From Flavobacteriaceae bacterium PS02334 (GTDB lineage Bacteria > Bacteroidota > Bacteroidia > Flavobacteriales > Flavobacteriaceae): 64,000 nucleotides of DNA. Below are positions 1 through 9,561 of the stretch, piece after piece. A model generated the notes under the pieces. The model made no database searches and was not told the origin of the DNA. It saw nothing but the letters and a program-made list of their open reading frames with translations. The stretch's first letter is position 1. Every line of letters starts with the position of its first letter. The stretch spans positions 434,001 to 498,000 of the forward strand of contig JASCOH010000003.1 in assembly GCA_029959295.1 (NCBI GenBank). Reading direction: 5' to 3'. The position numbers were made by a program, and so were the translations under genes.

Positions 1-745
1 CATCCATCAATTGCTGTCTTGTGAGCAGACCTGTTGCTACCAATTCTGTATCTAAAAAGGCAAACAGCACATATCCGCTCCCATAAAGTATGGAGCCAAT
101 TTTAAGAAATGTCCAAAACAGTTTGGCATTTGTCGCTGTCCAAAAAGTTGTCTGTGTAATTTGAAGAAAGGTAAACGGAACAATACTTTGCAAAATATCA
201 TTTTGCCTGTTCTGAACCGTGTGCAATCCAAATGCTAACAAACCTGCACCAAACATTAAATAAATTTCATTAACTCCAAACACCGCTGCGAACAAAACAG
301 CAATACCAATAAGAGCTAAATTTATGGATTTGACAGATTGTTTTGCCAATGGATAAATTGCAGCCAGAATGATGGCTATTATAGCAGGTTTGATACCATA
401 GATAAAAGGTTGTACTTCGGGTAGCTGTCCGTAAAGGCTATACAAATACGCTAAAATTCCAGTTATAAATACAGCAGGCAGAATAAAACATAAACCTGCT
501 ATTATCAATCCTTTCCAACCGCCTTTATCATATCCAATATGAATAGCCATTTCCGTGCTGTTAGGTCCTGGAATAAGGTTGGTAGCACCCAGCAGATCCA
601 AAAAATGCTGTTCGTTCATCCATTTTCGTCTTACCACCACTTCATCCCGCATCATGGCAATATGTGCTGCTGGCCCTCCAAACCCTATAATACCTAAATT
701 ACCGAAAACTTTTGCTATTTCTTTTAGCTTTGTTTTATGCTCCAT
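1..745 (-). CDS. chrA: Chromate transporter (ChrA family), 3' end cut by window
   Basis: The reading frame starts at the ATG at 745 and stays open to base 1, so the C-terminal part lies outside the window. The first residues include the ChrA N-terminal signature GFGGPAAHIAMM, followed by NLIPGPNSTEMAIHIG and several hydrophobic helices. ChrA proteins are inner-membrane chromate exporters, usually about 390 residues with two homologous halves; only about 248 residues are visible. The start lies 22 bases inside the end of the DoxX gene, so the two are probably translationally coupled at the end of the arsenic operon. Chromate specificity is inferred from the family only. Confidence 0.85.
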   Translation of the reverse strand, partial: MEHKTKLKEIAKVFGNLGIIGFGGPAAHIAMMRDEVVVRRKWMNEQHFLDLLGATNLIPGPNSTEMAIHIGYDKGGWKGLIIAGLCFILPAVFITGILAYLYSLYGQLPEVQPFIYGIKPAIIAIILAAIYPLAKQSVKSINLALIGIAVLFAAVFGVNEIYLMFGAGLLAFGLHTVQNRQNDILQSIVPFTFLQITQTTFWTATNAKLFWTFLKIGSILYGSGYVLFAFLDTELVATGLLTRQQLMD

Positions 746-1167
746 TTGTTTGTCAATGTTTTGTCAGCCGACCAACGACCTCCACCTTTTATCAATAGAA
801 AGACACTCCCCAAAAGCATCGCCCAATCTGTACGGCTTCCATGCATCATTTCCCAAAATCCTTTTTCGGCTAAAAGCTCTGATTTGGTTGTTGCAATAGC
901 AGCGAACATAATAATGATAAGAGGAACGCTAGCCAATCTTGTTAGAAGTCCAACAAGAATTAGAAGTCCACAAATAATTTCAAAACTTCCAACTAAACCG
1001 CCTAAAAATTCAGGAGAAGGCAAACCAATTTTTTCAAATCGCCCGGCTCCAAGTTTGTCGGCAAATAAAAATTTCTGAATTCCTTCTGAAAGAAAAACCG
1101 CACCTACCATCAATCGAATTAAAATGGTGGTTTTGGAATGATCTGTGTGAATAGTTTTTAAATTCAT
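724..1167 (-). CDS. DoxX family membrane protein
   Basis: A 147-residue protein with about four hydrophobic helices and the DoxX-like start LIRLMVGAVFLSEGIQKFLF, followed by GAGRFEKIGLP. DoxX-family proteins are small inner-membrane proteins of unclear biochemical role, often tied to redox or thiol stress. It is the penultimate visible gene of the arsenic operon, 26 bases after the ACR3 gene and overlapping chrA. Whether it helps metalloid resistance cannot be read from sequence. Confidence 0.85.
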   Translation of the reverse strand: MNLKTIHTDHSKTTILIRLMVGAVFLSEGIQKFLFADKLGAGRFEKIGLPSPEFLGGLVGSFEIICGLLILVGLLTRLASVPLIIIMFAAIATTKSELLAEKGFWEMMHGSRTDWAMLLGSVFLLIKGGGRWSADKTLTNKWSIKQS

Positions 1168-1193
1168 CGATATAAATTATTATCGTATCAAAA

Positions 1194-2225
1194 TTAGCTA
1201 TAATACCTTTTCTTTAACCACAAACTTGCCCTAACCAAAAGTATCAGAACAGGAACCTCAACCAGTGGACCGATAACTCCAACAAATGCCTGTGGCGAAT
1301 GAATACCGAAAACCGCTATAGCTACAGCTATTGCTAATTCAAAATTGTTTCCTGTGGCAGTAAAGGCGATAGAAGCGTTTTTGTCGTAAGGCAATTTCAA
1401 AGATTTATTGATAAAAAAGCTCACGAAAAACATCAATACAAAATAGATGATTAAGGGTATGGCTACTTTTATCACATCCATTGGTAACTCTACTATTTTG
1501 TCGCCTTTCAAGCTAAACATCAATACGATAGTAAAGAGTAAAGCATACAAAGTAATAGGCGATATTTTGGGTACGAATGTTCTGTTATACCATTCAATGC
1601 CTTGTGTTTTGACTAAAAAATAACGACTTAAAAAACCTGCCAAAAACGGAATTCCTAAGTATATCAATACGCTTTCTGTTACGTCTTTCATAGATACATT
1701 TACGTTGAAATTGGCTAAACCTAATTTACTCGGTAATACATTGATGAAAAGCCAAACCAAAACACTGTAACTCAATATCTGAAAGATACTATTTAAAGCA
1801 ACCAACATAGCGGTATATTCTCTGTTGGCTTTTGCCAAATCACTCCATACAATAACCATGGCGATACACCTTGCTAAGCCTATCAGTATTAAGCCTGTCA
1901 TATAATCTGGTTCGTTGCGTAAAAACAAAACAGCTAATCCGAACATTAATACTGTACCGATTAGCCAATTCAACAATAAGGATATGCCGATTACTTTTTT
2001 GTCCTTAAAGGCTTTTGGTAGTAAGGAATAATTCACTTTTGCCAATGGTGGATACATCATCAGTATTAATCCTATTGCTAAAGGAATATTAGTAGTACCT
2101 ACTGACAAACTGTTTGTAACATTGGAAATTGTAGGAAGGAAATAACCCAATCCTACACCTAATGCCATGGCAAGAAATATCCATAAGGTCAGGTATCTGT
2201 CTAAGAATTTTAGTTTTGGTTGCAT
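1194..2225 (-). CDS. arsB: Arsenite efflux transporter, ACR3 family
   Basis: A 343-residue polytopic membrane protein, normal length for bacterial ACR3 (about ten helices). It carries the conserved ACR3 segment [16 protein letters not shown], which includes the cysteine needed for transport in characterised members, and the later [19 protein letters not shown] segment. The role is export of arsenite across the inner membrane. It starts three bases after the arsenate reductase gene, so the reduced product can be exported directly. The family is often labelled arsB although ACR3 is unrelated to classical ArsB. Confidence 0.93.
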   Translation of the reverse strand: MQPKLKFLDRYLTLWIFLAMALGVGLGYFLPTISNVTNSLSVGTTNIPLAIGLILMMYPPLAKVNYSLLPKAFKDKKVIGISLLLNWLIGTVLMFGLAVLFLRNEPDYMTGLILIGLARCIAMVIVWSDLAKANREYTAMLVALNSIFQILSYSVLVWLFINVLPSKLGLANFNVNVSMKDVTESVLIYLGIPFLAGFLSRYFLVKTQGIEWYNRTFVPKISPITLYALLFTIVLMFSLKGDKIVELPMDVIKVAIPLIIYFVLMFFVSFFINKSLKLPYDKNASIAFTATGNNFELAIAVAIAVFGIHSPQAFVGVIGPLVEVPVLILLVRASLWLKKRYYS

Positions 2226-2228
2226 AGG

Positions 2229-2843
2229 TTATCGACTGATTTTTGAAAAGACATAAAACATTTCGCTTGCTATCTGTAAACTCCTTTCTGCATATACCAT
2301 TGATTGCTCCAGTGTATTATCTGAAATTTTAGGATCTTCAAAAGTGATGGGAATTCTTTTTTCTGCTCCTGCTATAAAAGGGCAACCACCGTCTGCTTGC
2401 GAACAGGTCATAATAGCTGCGAACGCTGAAACCGGATTAAAAGGGCTATCGTATTTTTTGGAAAAACCGATTATTGGCAAAGCATTTTCACTGTACTTTA
2501 TAGCATATACAGGATTATGAGTGTCTGCAATTTTGAAGATATTAAAACCCTGATTAGTCAATGTTTCTGCCACTTTCGGAAATAGTGCTGTTTCTTCCGT
2601 TCCGCCGGAAAAGCAATATACATTTGCAATATTGAAGTACGCACTGGCTACTAGGGCCCAAACCTGTGATAAATGGCTCCTGCGCGAATTATGGGTACAA
2701 ATGAAACTTATATTTATTTGCTGCTTGCTATTTATTTTTAATTGAATAAAATCAATCAACGGCTGTAAGGTACTTTTACGCTCATCGTTATTGATTTTCT
2801 CCCATTCTAACTGTTGAATTGTCTCTAATAAAATTGGATACAT
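2229..2843 (-). CDS. arsC: Low-molecular-weight phosphatase-type arsenate reductase
   Basis: A 204-residue protein with the phosphate-binding loop CTHNSRRS (C-x4-R-S) near residue 49, in the context ISFICTHNSRRSHLSQVW. This is the LMW protein tyrosine phosphatase-like branch used for arsenate reduction, and QADGGCPFIAGAEKRIPI supplies further cysteine. It would reduce arsenate to arsenite in the cytoplasm. It lies between the DUF6428 and ACR3 genes with short gaps. A tyrosine phosphatase role is possible in principle, but the operon makes arsenate reductase much more likely. Confidence 0.9.
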   Translation of the reverse strand: MYPILLETIQQLEWEKINNDERKSTLQPLIDFIQLKINSKQQINISFICTHNSRRSHLSQVWALVASAYFNIANVYCFSGGTEETALFPKVAETLTNQGFNIFKIADTHNPVYAIKYSENALPIIGFSKKYDSPFNPVSAFAAIMTCSQADGGCPFIAGAEKRIPITFEDPKISDNTLEQSMVYAERSLQIASEMFYVFSKISR

Positions 2844-2862
2844 GAATATTTTATTTAAGGGT

Positions 2863-3336
2863 TTAGCAGCATCCTGAATTTGGAGTGCAGGAATTTGATT
2901 GATTTGCAGTTAATTCGGAAAGGCTTTTCTTTTGCTTTCCAGAAGGAATTCCGCAAGCATCCTGAGCCAAGCAGGCAGTCGTTTTATTTTTCAATACAAA
3001 TGTATTTCCAATGAAATCCAAATCGTACTTACCAATAGTGTCACTTTGATATTCCACTTCTATCTCAGCATCTTCAATTCCTAATTTTTCTTCTGAAAGT
3101 CTAATTATACTTAATAACTTTACTGGTTTCAATCTGTGCTCATAATCATTGGCATTCCACAATTGAAAATTGACTGCTTTTTCATTACGGATCACACCGC
3201 CACAATCAATAAAATTTTTAATGATTTGTCCCACTTCAGTAACGTGAAAGTGCTCAGGAACAAATGTTCCATTTTCTAATTGAAATTCAACATTTTCTAA
3301 TGTTGGTAAAATTTCTTTGATTTCTGATAATTTCAT
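2863..3336 (-). CDS. DUF6428-like arsenic operon protein
   Basis: A 157-residue soluble protein, first gene after arsR. It resembles the uncharacterised DUF6428 group common in Bacteroidota arsenic operons. The C-terminus is cysteine-rich: a Cys pair near CLAQDACG and another at NSCTPNSGCC, which could bind arsenite or another thiophilic metal (inference). An ArsR-like operator lies about 50 bases upstream of its start, so this gene probably begins its own arsenite-inducible transcript. Function unknown. Confidence 0.8.
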   Translation of the reverse strand: MKLSEIKEILPTLENVEFQLENGTFVPEHFHVTEVGQIIKNFIDCGGVIRNEKAVNFQLWNANDYEHRLKPVKLLSIIRLSEEKLGIEDAEIEVEYQSDTIGKYDLDFIGNTFVLKNKTTACLAQDACGIPSGKQKKSLSELTANQSNSCTPNSGCC

Positions 3337-3387
3337 AATACAAACTTTTAAAATGATAAAATAGATAATTAATTATAAATGGTATAT

Positions 3388-3407
3388 AGCAATATAACGA
3401 TATTAAA
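3388..3407. promoter_or_regulatory. Candidate ArsR operator before the efflux operon
   Basis: The 20 bases match the site before arsR at 3771-3790 apart from two bases (core GCAATATaACGATATTAAA). They sit between arsR and the start of the DUF6428 gene, where a repressor would block the efflux transcript. Repetition of the sequence at both promoters is the evidence; binding is inferred. Confidence 0.6.
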
Positions 3408-3422
3408 GTATAAAAAAATGCC

Positions 3423-3752
3423 TTAACAGCACTGCTTTACGTTTACATCCTGATTGAAAAAGCCATTAAATTCCTCTTGAAATTGTTTCCATGCCTTTTC
3501 GTCAATACAATAACAAACTGATTTTCCTTCAATTGAACCTTGAATAATTCCTATGGTTTTTAATTCTTTTAAATGTTGTGAAATAGTTGCCTGTGCTAAA
3601 CCTAATTCCTCAACCAGATCATTACAAATACATGCTTTTTGGTTGATAATATATTGCAGGATTGCTATTCTGGCTGGATGCCCTAAAACTTTAAGAAGCG
3701 ATGCAAGTTTATTTTGCTCGTCTTTATATATTTCTGTTTTTGTAACTCCCAT
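3423..3752 (-). CDS. arsR: ArsR-family metalloid-responsive repressor
   Basis: A 109-residue winged-helix repressor. It shows the ArsR DNA-recognition region LVEELGLAQATISQHLKELK, and a CxC-like cysteine cluster: KACICNDL near residue 40 and a terminal CC. In ArsR proteins arsenite binding to such cysteines releases the operator. It is the promoter-proximal gene of the arsenic cluster, on the same strand as the efflux genes, and very probably represses both itself and the downstream operon through the two matching sites. Confidence 0.92.
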   Translation of the reverse strand: MGVTKTEIYKDEQNKLASLLKVLGHPARIAILQYIINQKACICNDLVEELGLAQATISQHLKELKTIGIIQGSIEGKSVCYCIDEKAWKQFQEEFNGFFNQDVNVKQCC

Positions 3753-3768
3753 TTTTAAAATTATTTAC

Positions 3769-3790
3769 ATCGCAATATTACGATATTAAA
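3769..3790. promoter_or_regulatory. Candidate ArsR operator before arsR
   Basis: Near-palindrome ATCGCAATATTACGAT (one mismatched pair) followed by ATTAAA, 17 bases upstream of the arsR start. The same core recurs at 3388-3407. This fits negative autoregulation. Confidence 0.6.
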
Positions 3791-4042
3791 TTTAAATTCA
3801 AAAGATTTTTTATTTTTATTTCTGAAAGCTCACTATAAGACCCTTCAAAATCAACTAAAAAAAATTATATAAAACTTGGATCATAACACAGAATCTTTTC
3901 TTTGGTCGGAAGTGTGAAAGAAAAGAAGTTTTCCAAAACAACAAAAGGCATAAAGAACATCCCTCAAAAAAAATCACACCCTTTTTGGTAAAATACAACG
4001 CCTGCACTTTCATCAAATTGGCTGTGCATTCATTGGACAAAA

Positions 4043-4075
4043 AAAGACATTTCCTTCCTGGTGGGAAATGTCTTT
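4043..4075 (-). terminator. Rho-independent terminator, active on minus strand
   Basis: A perfect 12-bp stem (4043-4054 with 4064-4075) and a 9-base loop. On the minus strand it is followed by a run of T, placing it just after the stop of the DUF1281-like gene. It has a short T run on the plus strand too. Confidence 0.85.
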
Positions 4076-4106
4076 TCGCTGTACTTCTTTTTAAATCAGA
4101 AAAAAT

Positions 4107-4589
4107 CTAAATCTTATTTTTTGCGATTTTCCGTTCCAGCAGCGTTTCTACAATCTCGTAGTCGCTTTCAAAGGTTTCTCCTTCAAAATGGTAATGCTCC
4201 GTTTGCTCATCGAACTGGTATTGGTCAAAATCCTCCTCCTCCAGATAGACATCGTTGAGCATCCCCTCAGAATAGGTTGCCCTGCCGTATACGAGGTTGC
4301 CCATTTCTTCATACTCCTGTATGAAACTCAATTCATGCAGGTCAGCTATGCTTTGAAGCACTTCGGTATTGGGCGACCATTTTGTTTCATATTGAAATTG
4401 TCCTTCATCGCCCTCGTTCCAATAGATATTGAAGAAATATCCTCCATTGGTATCGGGAACGAAGTCGGGTAATTGCCCTTGCTCCGTCTTTTCTTCTTTT
4501 CCTTTCATTGATTGGAAAAGTTCTTGTATTGCTGTGATTGCTTCGGGAGTTCCCTCGAATACAACCGTATTACTGCACCAATTTGCCAT
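4107..4589 (-). CDS. DUF1281/YubB ferredoxin-like fold protein of mobile elements
   Basis: A 160-residue acidic protein beginning MANWCSNTVVFEGTPEAI, the typical start of the YubB/DUF1281 ferredoxin-like group found on plasmids and conjugative elements. I chose the ATG at 4589 over a TTG two codons earlier. It is the last gene of a minus-strand block with DUF932 and ssb genes, which are co-inherited in Bacteroidota conjugative elements. Biochemical function unknown. Confidence 0.75.
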   Translation of the reverse strand: MANWCSNTVVFEGTPEAITAIQELFQSMKGKEEKTEQGQLPDFVPDTNGGYFFNIYWNEGDEGQFQYETKWSPNTEVLQSIADLHELSFIQEYEEMGNLVYGRATYSEGMLNDVYLEEEDFDQYQFDEQTEHYHFEGETFESDYEIVETLLERKIAKNKI

Positions 4590-4641
4590 AGTCAATATTT
4601 TTATAAGGCTACCACCGATTAAGGCGGCAGCCTATGGTTGT

Positions 4642-5715
4642 TTAATTAAGGTTTAGTATTTCTGCACCGTCCAAGGCAAAATCGCTGCACAAGTCAAATG
4701 CTTTCTGTGATTTGAGTTGGGCAGTACCACCCAATACAATGCTTTGTAATTTGGCTTCGTCATTCTTGTAATTTCTTACGTTCTGATAGTAGCCTGTAAC
4801 AGCGTTGTACGCTCCGAACAAAGTGCCTTTTGTCGTGTCCATTTGCTGTGTATCGCTTATCATCGCATACGCAAAAGCATCTTCAACTGTGTTTTTGAAA
4901 AGGGTTGAAATTTCGTCTTCTGCACCTTTTTTAAGCAAATCAAAGGTTTCCTTGTTCGGACAAAGCGCCAATTGGATCAGCTTTTTAACCTCTCGGTCTG
5001 TTACCTTTACTTTCGCCCATTCATTGAAAATTCCCTCTAATTGCTTGCTCAATGTGTTGGCAAGTCCCATAATCTTGTGAGCGTTCTCGATACGTCCTTT
5101 TGCTCCCGATGTGTGTCTGATGCGGACAACATTTGTCATACTGCGTAATGAAGCATTTAAGGTATTTTGGCAAACGATACGGATTGGTGTAAATGCGGCT
5201 GTGATACTTCCGCTGCCATCGTGCGAAGTGGTCAGGAAAATGTACTTTTCAGTAATATCATCTCCATTGCCTACACGGATATAATCGGGCAGTTTGGCTG
5301 TGATAAATATGCGTTCTCCATTGCCTAACGCTCCTGCGGTTTCATAGAGAATGCCCTCGCCACCGCCTACAATGGCATCAAAGAAATTAAAGGCTTCACG
5401 GTTCTGTACGATATGGTAATCCTTTCCGACTACTCCCAATACGGCATTGCTGTCGGTGCGTATGTTGGCGAAATAGTTGGGCACTTTCAATTCGCTGCCG
5501 CCTATCTCTATGCCGTTGGTGGTTTCGATAATGCCTGAAACTTTCGTAAACAGTGGGGATTTTACGACTTCGTAGTCCAACCCTGCGTGTTTGATGGCTT
5601 CCTCGCTTGTTGGGTACTGTTCTACGATTTGCCCCAGACCGTGCCACGCTTTTTGCTGAACGCTGAAAAAGGAATAACATCCTGTTCCCTCGTTGAAATT
5701 GATATTATGTGCCAT
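4642..5715 (-). CDS. DUF932 family protein (mobile-element type)
   Basis: A 357-residue protein with the DUF932 hallmarks: the start FSVQQKAWHGLGQIVEQYPT, then LGVVGKDYHIVQNREAF, and RIVCQNTLNASLR in the middle. This family is common on phages, plasmids and conjugative elements and its biochemistry is unknown. It sits 44 bases after ssb, in the same orientation, so it is probably in the same transcript. Confidence 0.88.
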   Translation of the reverse strand: MAHNINFNEGTGCYSFFSVQQKAWHGLGQIVEQYPTSEEAIKHAGLDYEVVKSPLFTKVSGIIETTNGIEIGGSELKVPNYFANIRTDSNAVLGVVGKDYHIVQNREAFNFFDAIVGGGEGILYETAGALGNGERIFITAKLPDYIRVGNGDDITEKYIFLTTSHDGSGSITAAFTPIRIVCQNTLNASLRSMTNVVRIRHTSGAKGRIENAHKIMGLANTLSKQLEGIFNEWAKVKVTDREVKKLIQLALCPNKETFDLLKKGAEDEISTLFKNTVEDAFAYAMISDTQQMDTTKGTLFGAYNAVTGYYQNVRNYKNDEAKLQSIVLGGTAQLKSQKAFDLCSDFALDGAEILNLN

Positions 5716-5759
5716 AATGCTTAAAATTTGATGTTAAAAAAATGATTGAATGCTTGTTG

Positions 5760-6173
5760 TTAGAATGGGAGGTCGTTCTCTGTCCCCTGTGCAGTGACCT
5801 TGTTGTTTTCCGCTTGTGCAGCAGCCTGCACGGTTTCTGCTTTCTTGCTGCCGCTCCCGTCAGCACGGGACAGGCTGTGCAGTTTGATTTGCGAGGTATG
5901 GAAATTCAGACCTGCCCTTGGCTCTCCGTCATTGCCTGTCCACGCCCTGGTGCTTACCCTGCCCGATAATTCTACCAAAGTGCCTTTTGTAAGGAGCCTG
6001 GCTACATTCGGTGTTATCCAATAGGAGCAGTCAAAATAGGTTGCCTGCTCGATGCGTTCGCCCTGCTTGTTGCGGTAGCTGTCGTTTATCGCTACCGAAA
6101 AGTGTACTACTTGTCTGTCCTGTGACGTGGTGCGTACCTCCGCATCCCTTGTCAGTCTTCCTGTGATGTTCAT
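5760..6173 (-). CDS. ssb: Single-stranded DNA-binding protein
   Basis: A 137-residue OB-fold protein: MNITGRLTRDAEV at the start, TYFDCSYWI and LVELSGRVSTRAW in the core, and the acidic C-terminal tip ENDLPF used by SSBs to recruit repair proteins. The frame is open upstream, but the ATG at 6173 is preceded by a good ribosome site (AAAGAGG), and homologues begin here. Adjacent DUF932 and DUF1281 genes mark it as the conjugative-element SSB, protecting transferred single strands, rather than the chromosomal one. Confidence 0.92.
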   Translation of the reverse strand: MNITGRLTRDAEVRTTSQDRQVVHFSVAINDSYRNKQGERIEQATYFDCSYWITPNVARLLTKGTLVELSGRVSTRAWTGNDGEPRAGLNFHTSQIKLHSLSRADGSGSKKAETVQAAAQAENNKVTAQGTENDLPF

Positions 6174-7369
6174 AATCGTCCTCTTTAAAATTTTACATTC
6201 TCCTACGTCCACTTGCCTCCTTTCCTGCTCTCCGTTGGCGGCTTGTTCCGCTTCGCTTCTCAAATCATTTTTCCAAAAGAAAAACCGGAAAAAAGAAAGC
6301 AGATAATCCAGGCGGGCTTTGCGGAAAACCAAAAGGAAACGGAATAAGTCCCGAAGGGTGGCAAGGCGGCACACTGCAACCCGGCGAAGCCATCATCCCG
6401 CCTTGCCATTATGCCGTAGTCTTTTGGTTGGGAGGTGCGGTGGATGCCCGCCATACCTTAGCTGCCTTTTTACCGGTTGATTGTGGAAAATCAATTTCTA
6501 ATAATTTCTTTTTGAAGTACAAACTCATGCTATGAAAGCATGTGACAGGGATTTGAAAAATGAAATCAGCAAAGGGATGAGATAGGGAATTGCATTTTTT
6601 AATTTTCTGTCTAAGAAAAGATGGAAGCTCTTTTACAGCATTGGGTTCTGCAGAGGAAGGTAAATGTGCTTCGGCTTTAAAAATACAGCAGCAAAAAGAA
6701 GCAGGACTGCCAACAAGTCCTGCTAAGTGGTGTGAAGGAAGTAAAGGCCAATCAGATTGCCACAGAAAAGCTTCTTTCCTTGCCTGAAATCTTGGCCAAC
6801 CAAATCCATATCTTGAAGTGAGCCTGCTAAGAATTCCCAGGTCCTTAAAAAAGACGTTATCACATTGCGTTTGAGAACATAGAGTAGAGTGAAAATACAG
6901 GGGCAACTGACCCAAGAAGGAAAAAAATAGGATGAAAAATTACCATCACCACAAGGAATTGAAGGTGCTTTGTCAAAAGACGGAACAACAATTCAAAATA
7001 TCGGCAATGCAATGAATGATTCCGTCAAATTAGGAGAATGTGATGTAAAATATATTCTTCTAATTCCAGAAAAAACAACGAAGTAAATAAAGTTACTCCT
7101 GTTCCCATGGTCACCAACACAACACTGAAAACTATCGCAAAAGAAGAAGAAATGTCTTGGAACTGTTTTTAAAAGAAAGCAAGCTTTTTTGTATGTTTTT
7201 TTATTGGATGCAAGCATTTTTCCCCGCAATTTCAAAATGGTAGCTTTTCGCAAATTTTTGGTAGTCACATGACGCGTACAAATCTTTACTTTTACAGCGT
7301 AAATTTACAATCGCGTTAATGTCATTATAAAACCGATTTATAAAAGACAATACTAATCGTAATCTGATC
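6174..7369. other. 1.2-kb gap with little coding content
   Basis: Apart from the ssb ribosome site and one short protein-like fragment (6931-7086), I see no gene. Open frames here are short, lack family features and have no promoter of the TAnnTTTG type in the right place. The stretch joins the conjugative module to the cargo that starts with the MATE gene. Confidence 0.5.
6931..7086 (+). pseudogene. C-terminal protein fragment, family unknown
   Basis: A 51-codon stretch ending in TAA reads like natural protein (for example GIEGALSKDGTTIQNIG and CDVKYILLIPEKTTK) but has a stop just upstream and no start. It is probably the tail of a gene cut by rearrangement. No family recognised. Confidence 0.3.
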
Positions 7370-8728
7370 ATGATACATAAATACAAGTCCAATAAAGCCT
7401 ATTACCAAAGTACGATAGCACTGGCAGGTCCCGTAGTAGTTTCGCAGCTTGGGCACACCTTGGTGCTGGCGGTTGATTCTATTATCGTCGGACACTATGC
7501 TGGAACCGTATCCTTGGCTGCCGTATCACTGGTTCATTCCGTTTTTATGGTGGTATTGGTAATCGGGCTGGGAATAGCCTATGGACTGACCCCTTTAATC
7601 GCACAGGAAAACGGAAAATCAAACGATAAGGAATGTGCAAAATTGCTTTCCAACAGCCTATGGATTAACATGATAGTATCAATACTGCTCTTTTTAGCGG
7701 TATACTACGGATCCGTATTTGCCATGTACCATGTCGATCAGGACCCGCGGGTTGTTGAAACGGCTAAACCCTATTTGCTCCTTCTAGGCATCTCCATACT
7801 GCCCTTGATGGTATTTCAAGCATTCAAGCAATTTGCTGAAGGATTGGGCTTTACCAAGCAAGCCATGAACATCACCATCTGGGGAAATGTCCTCAATTTA
7901 ATATTGGCCGTTATCTTGGTCAAGGGGATGTTTGGAATCCCTCCCATGGGGGTCAAGGGAATAGGCATTGCCACCTTGATAGACCGTGTGCTGATGATGA
8001 TCGTAATGGGAGGGTACGTTTTAAGGTCAAGAAATTTCAAGGCCTATATACAGCACTTCTCGATACGGTTTATAGATGTTGCAAGATCTGCCAAGATCGT
8101 AAAAATTGGTGTACCTGTCGCAATGCAATATATTTTTGAAATTGGAGCCTTTGCAGTAGCCGCACTAATGGCGGGTAAAATTGGTGCAATGGAACAGGCC
8201 GCACATCAGACCGCAATCACCTTCGTAGCGATGACCTACATGATGGCCAGCGGGATAGCATCGGCAGCAACCATCAAGGTAGGCAATAGTTTTGGAAGCC
8301 AGAATCATTTTAGAATCCAGAAATTTGCCCTGGTTTCCTATCACCTGGTCATTATCTTTATGCTGTTCTTTGCTGTTATCTTTACGCTGTTTAATCAATA
8401 TCTGCCCCATATCATAACGAACGATCCAGCTGTTATTTCCTTGGCCGCACAATTATTGATCATCGCTGGTGTTTTCCAATTATTTGATGGAACACAGGTA
8501 GTGGGTTTGGGTACGTTAAGAGGTCTGGGAGATGTAAAAATCCCAACATTCATAACCTTCTTTGCCTATTGGATCATAGGCCTGCCTGTGGCCTATCTTT
8601 TAGGAATCAAGCTTGATATCGGTGTGGAGGGTATCTGGTACGGGTTGACACTCGGCCTGCTGGCCTCCTCCATCCTACTGTATTTCAGATCCCAATACAT
8701 CATTAGAAACAAGGTAAAAAATGCGTAA
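7370..8728 (+). CDS. MATE family efflux transporter
   Basis: A 452-residue membrane protein with about 12 helices, normal for MATE exporters. Typical segments are IALAGPVVVSQLGHTLVLAVDSIIVG at the start of the first half (residues about 16-41) and PVAMQYIFEIGAFAVAALMAGKIG at the start of the second. MATE proteins export cationic drugs or metabolites using a Na+ or H+ gradient. It stands alone, convergent with the isochorismatase gene, with a terminator in between. Substrate cannot be told from sequence. Confidence 0.93.
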   Translation: MIHKYKSNKAYYQSTIALAGPVVVSQLGHTLVLAVDSIIVGHYAGTVSLAAVSLVHSVFMVVLVIGLGIAYGLTPLIAQENGKSNDKECAKLLSNSLWINMIVSILLFLAVYYGSVFAMYHVDQDPRVVETAKPYLLLLGISILPLMVFQAFKQFAEGLGFTKQAMNITIWGNVLNLILAVILVKGMFGIPPMGVKGIGIATLIDRVLMMIVMGGYVLRSRNFKAYIQHFSIRFIDVARSAKIVKIGVPVAMQYIFEIGAFAVAALMAGKIGAMEQAAHQTAITFVAMTYMMASGIASAATIKVGNSFGSQNHFRIQKFALVSYHLVIIFMLFFAVIFTLFNQYLPHIITNDPAVISLAAQLLIIAGVFQLFDGTQVVGLGTLRGLGDVKIPTFITFFAYWIIGLPVAYLLGIKLDIGVEGIWYGLTLGLLASSILLYFRSQYIIRNKVKNA

Positions 8729-8878
8729 TGCTGCCTCTTCATTATTTTATGCAATTGACTTGTCCCCTTCCCCATCGGTAACCCTTCTTGATTAATTGGT
8801 ACATAAGAACAAACTGTCACTTGCATAAATACATAAAATATTCCACTAAAATCAGATGAAAAGTATCTGCCAACAAGA

Positions 8879-8912
8879 AGAGCCAGGTTAAACAATAGTT
8901 TCCCCTGGCTCT
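8879..8912 (+). terminator. Terminator between convergent genes
   Basis: A 9-bp stem (AGAGCCAGG with CCTGGCTCT), 16-base loop, then ATGATTTTTT. It lies between the MATE gene and the convergent isochorismatase gene; the T run favours the plus-strand direction. Confidence 0.7.
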
Positions 8913-8932
8913 ATGATTTTTTAACTCCTTTT

Positions 8933-9484
8933 TTATGCCGATAAAAATTCATCGGCACTTTTAATCTCTGCATAGAAAAACGCCAGCGCGGCTAGAAAGG
9001 CATGGTGCACATCATCTGCCTTTACCGTTTTTCCATTGATTTCCAAATCCCTTGAAGCACAGGCGTCTCCAATAACGGTACATGTATATCCAAAGTCAAA
9101 TGCGGCACGTGTGGTTGCGTCGATGCACATATGGGTCATCATTCCGGTAATTACCAATTCTGTTACGCCGTTTTCCTTTAAATAATCCAAAAGACCGGTA
9201 TCCCTAAAGCTGTTCGGATAAAATTTCTGAAAAACATTTTCTCCATCAAGCGGCTTCACATTTTCGTGGATTTTTACACCATCTGTTCCCTCAACAAAAA
9301 TAGGCATTGCTTCCGGGTCAGCCGATACGTGCTGTATGTGGGCTATTGGTAAATTATTGGCCCTAAAATGTTCCAATACCTTGCCTGCGTTCAAACTTGC
9401 TTCTATTGGGTTTGCCAATTCAATGGCTCCGTTTTCAAAATAATCATTTTGAATATCGATAATAATCAATGCTTGTTTACCCAT
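8933..9484 (-). CDS. Isochorismatase-like cysteine hydrolase
   Basis: A 183-residue protein of the isochorismatase fold: ALIIIDIQNDYF (first catalytic Asp), then VITGMMTHMCIDATTRAAFDFG with the nucleophile Cys, and a following DACASRD. Members hydrolyse amides or vinyl ethers such as nicotinamide or isochorismate. The start is 77 bases from the end of the upstream AraC gene on the same strand, suggesting that regulator controls it. The real substrate is unknown. Confidence 0.9.
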   Translation of the reverse strand: MGKQALIIIDIQNDYFENGAIELANPIEASLNAGKVLEHFRANNLPIAHIQHVSADPEAMPIFVEGTDGVKIHENVKPLDGENVFQKFYPNSFRDTGLLDYLKENGVTELVITGMMTHMCIDATTRAAFDFGYTCTVIGDACASRDLEINGKTVKADDVHHAFLAALAFFYAEIKSADEFLSA

Positions 9485-9561
9485 ATCAATTCAATCTTAT
9501 TGTTTCTAATAATTATGAAGCAAAGTTAGAGAAACACCATTCTCTCAAAAATACCAAAACA

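Noticed and set aside
3855-4040. 61-residue minus-strand frame between arsR and the terminator
   Set aside because: Phe- and Leu-rich low-complexity translation, no family features, no promoter; it runs through the terminator region.
6409-6915. 168-residue minus-strand frame upstream of ssb
   Set aside because: Protein text is not natural (runs of Pro/Ser/Cys mixed without a family pattern), and no promoter.
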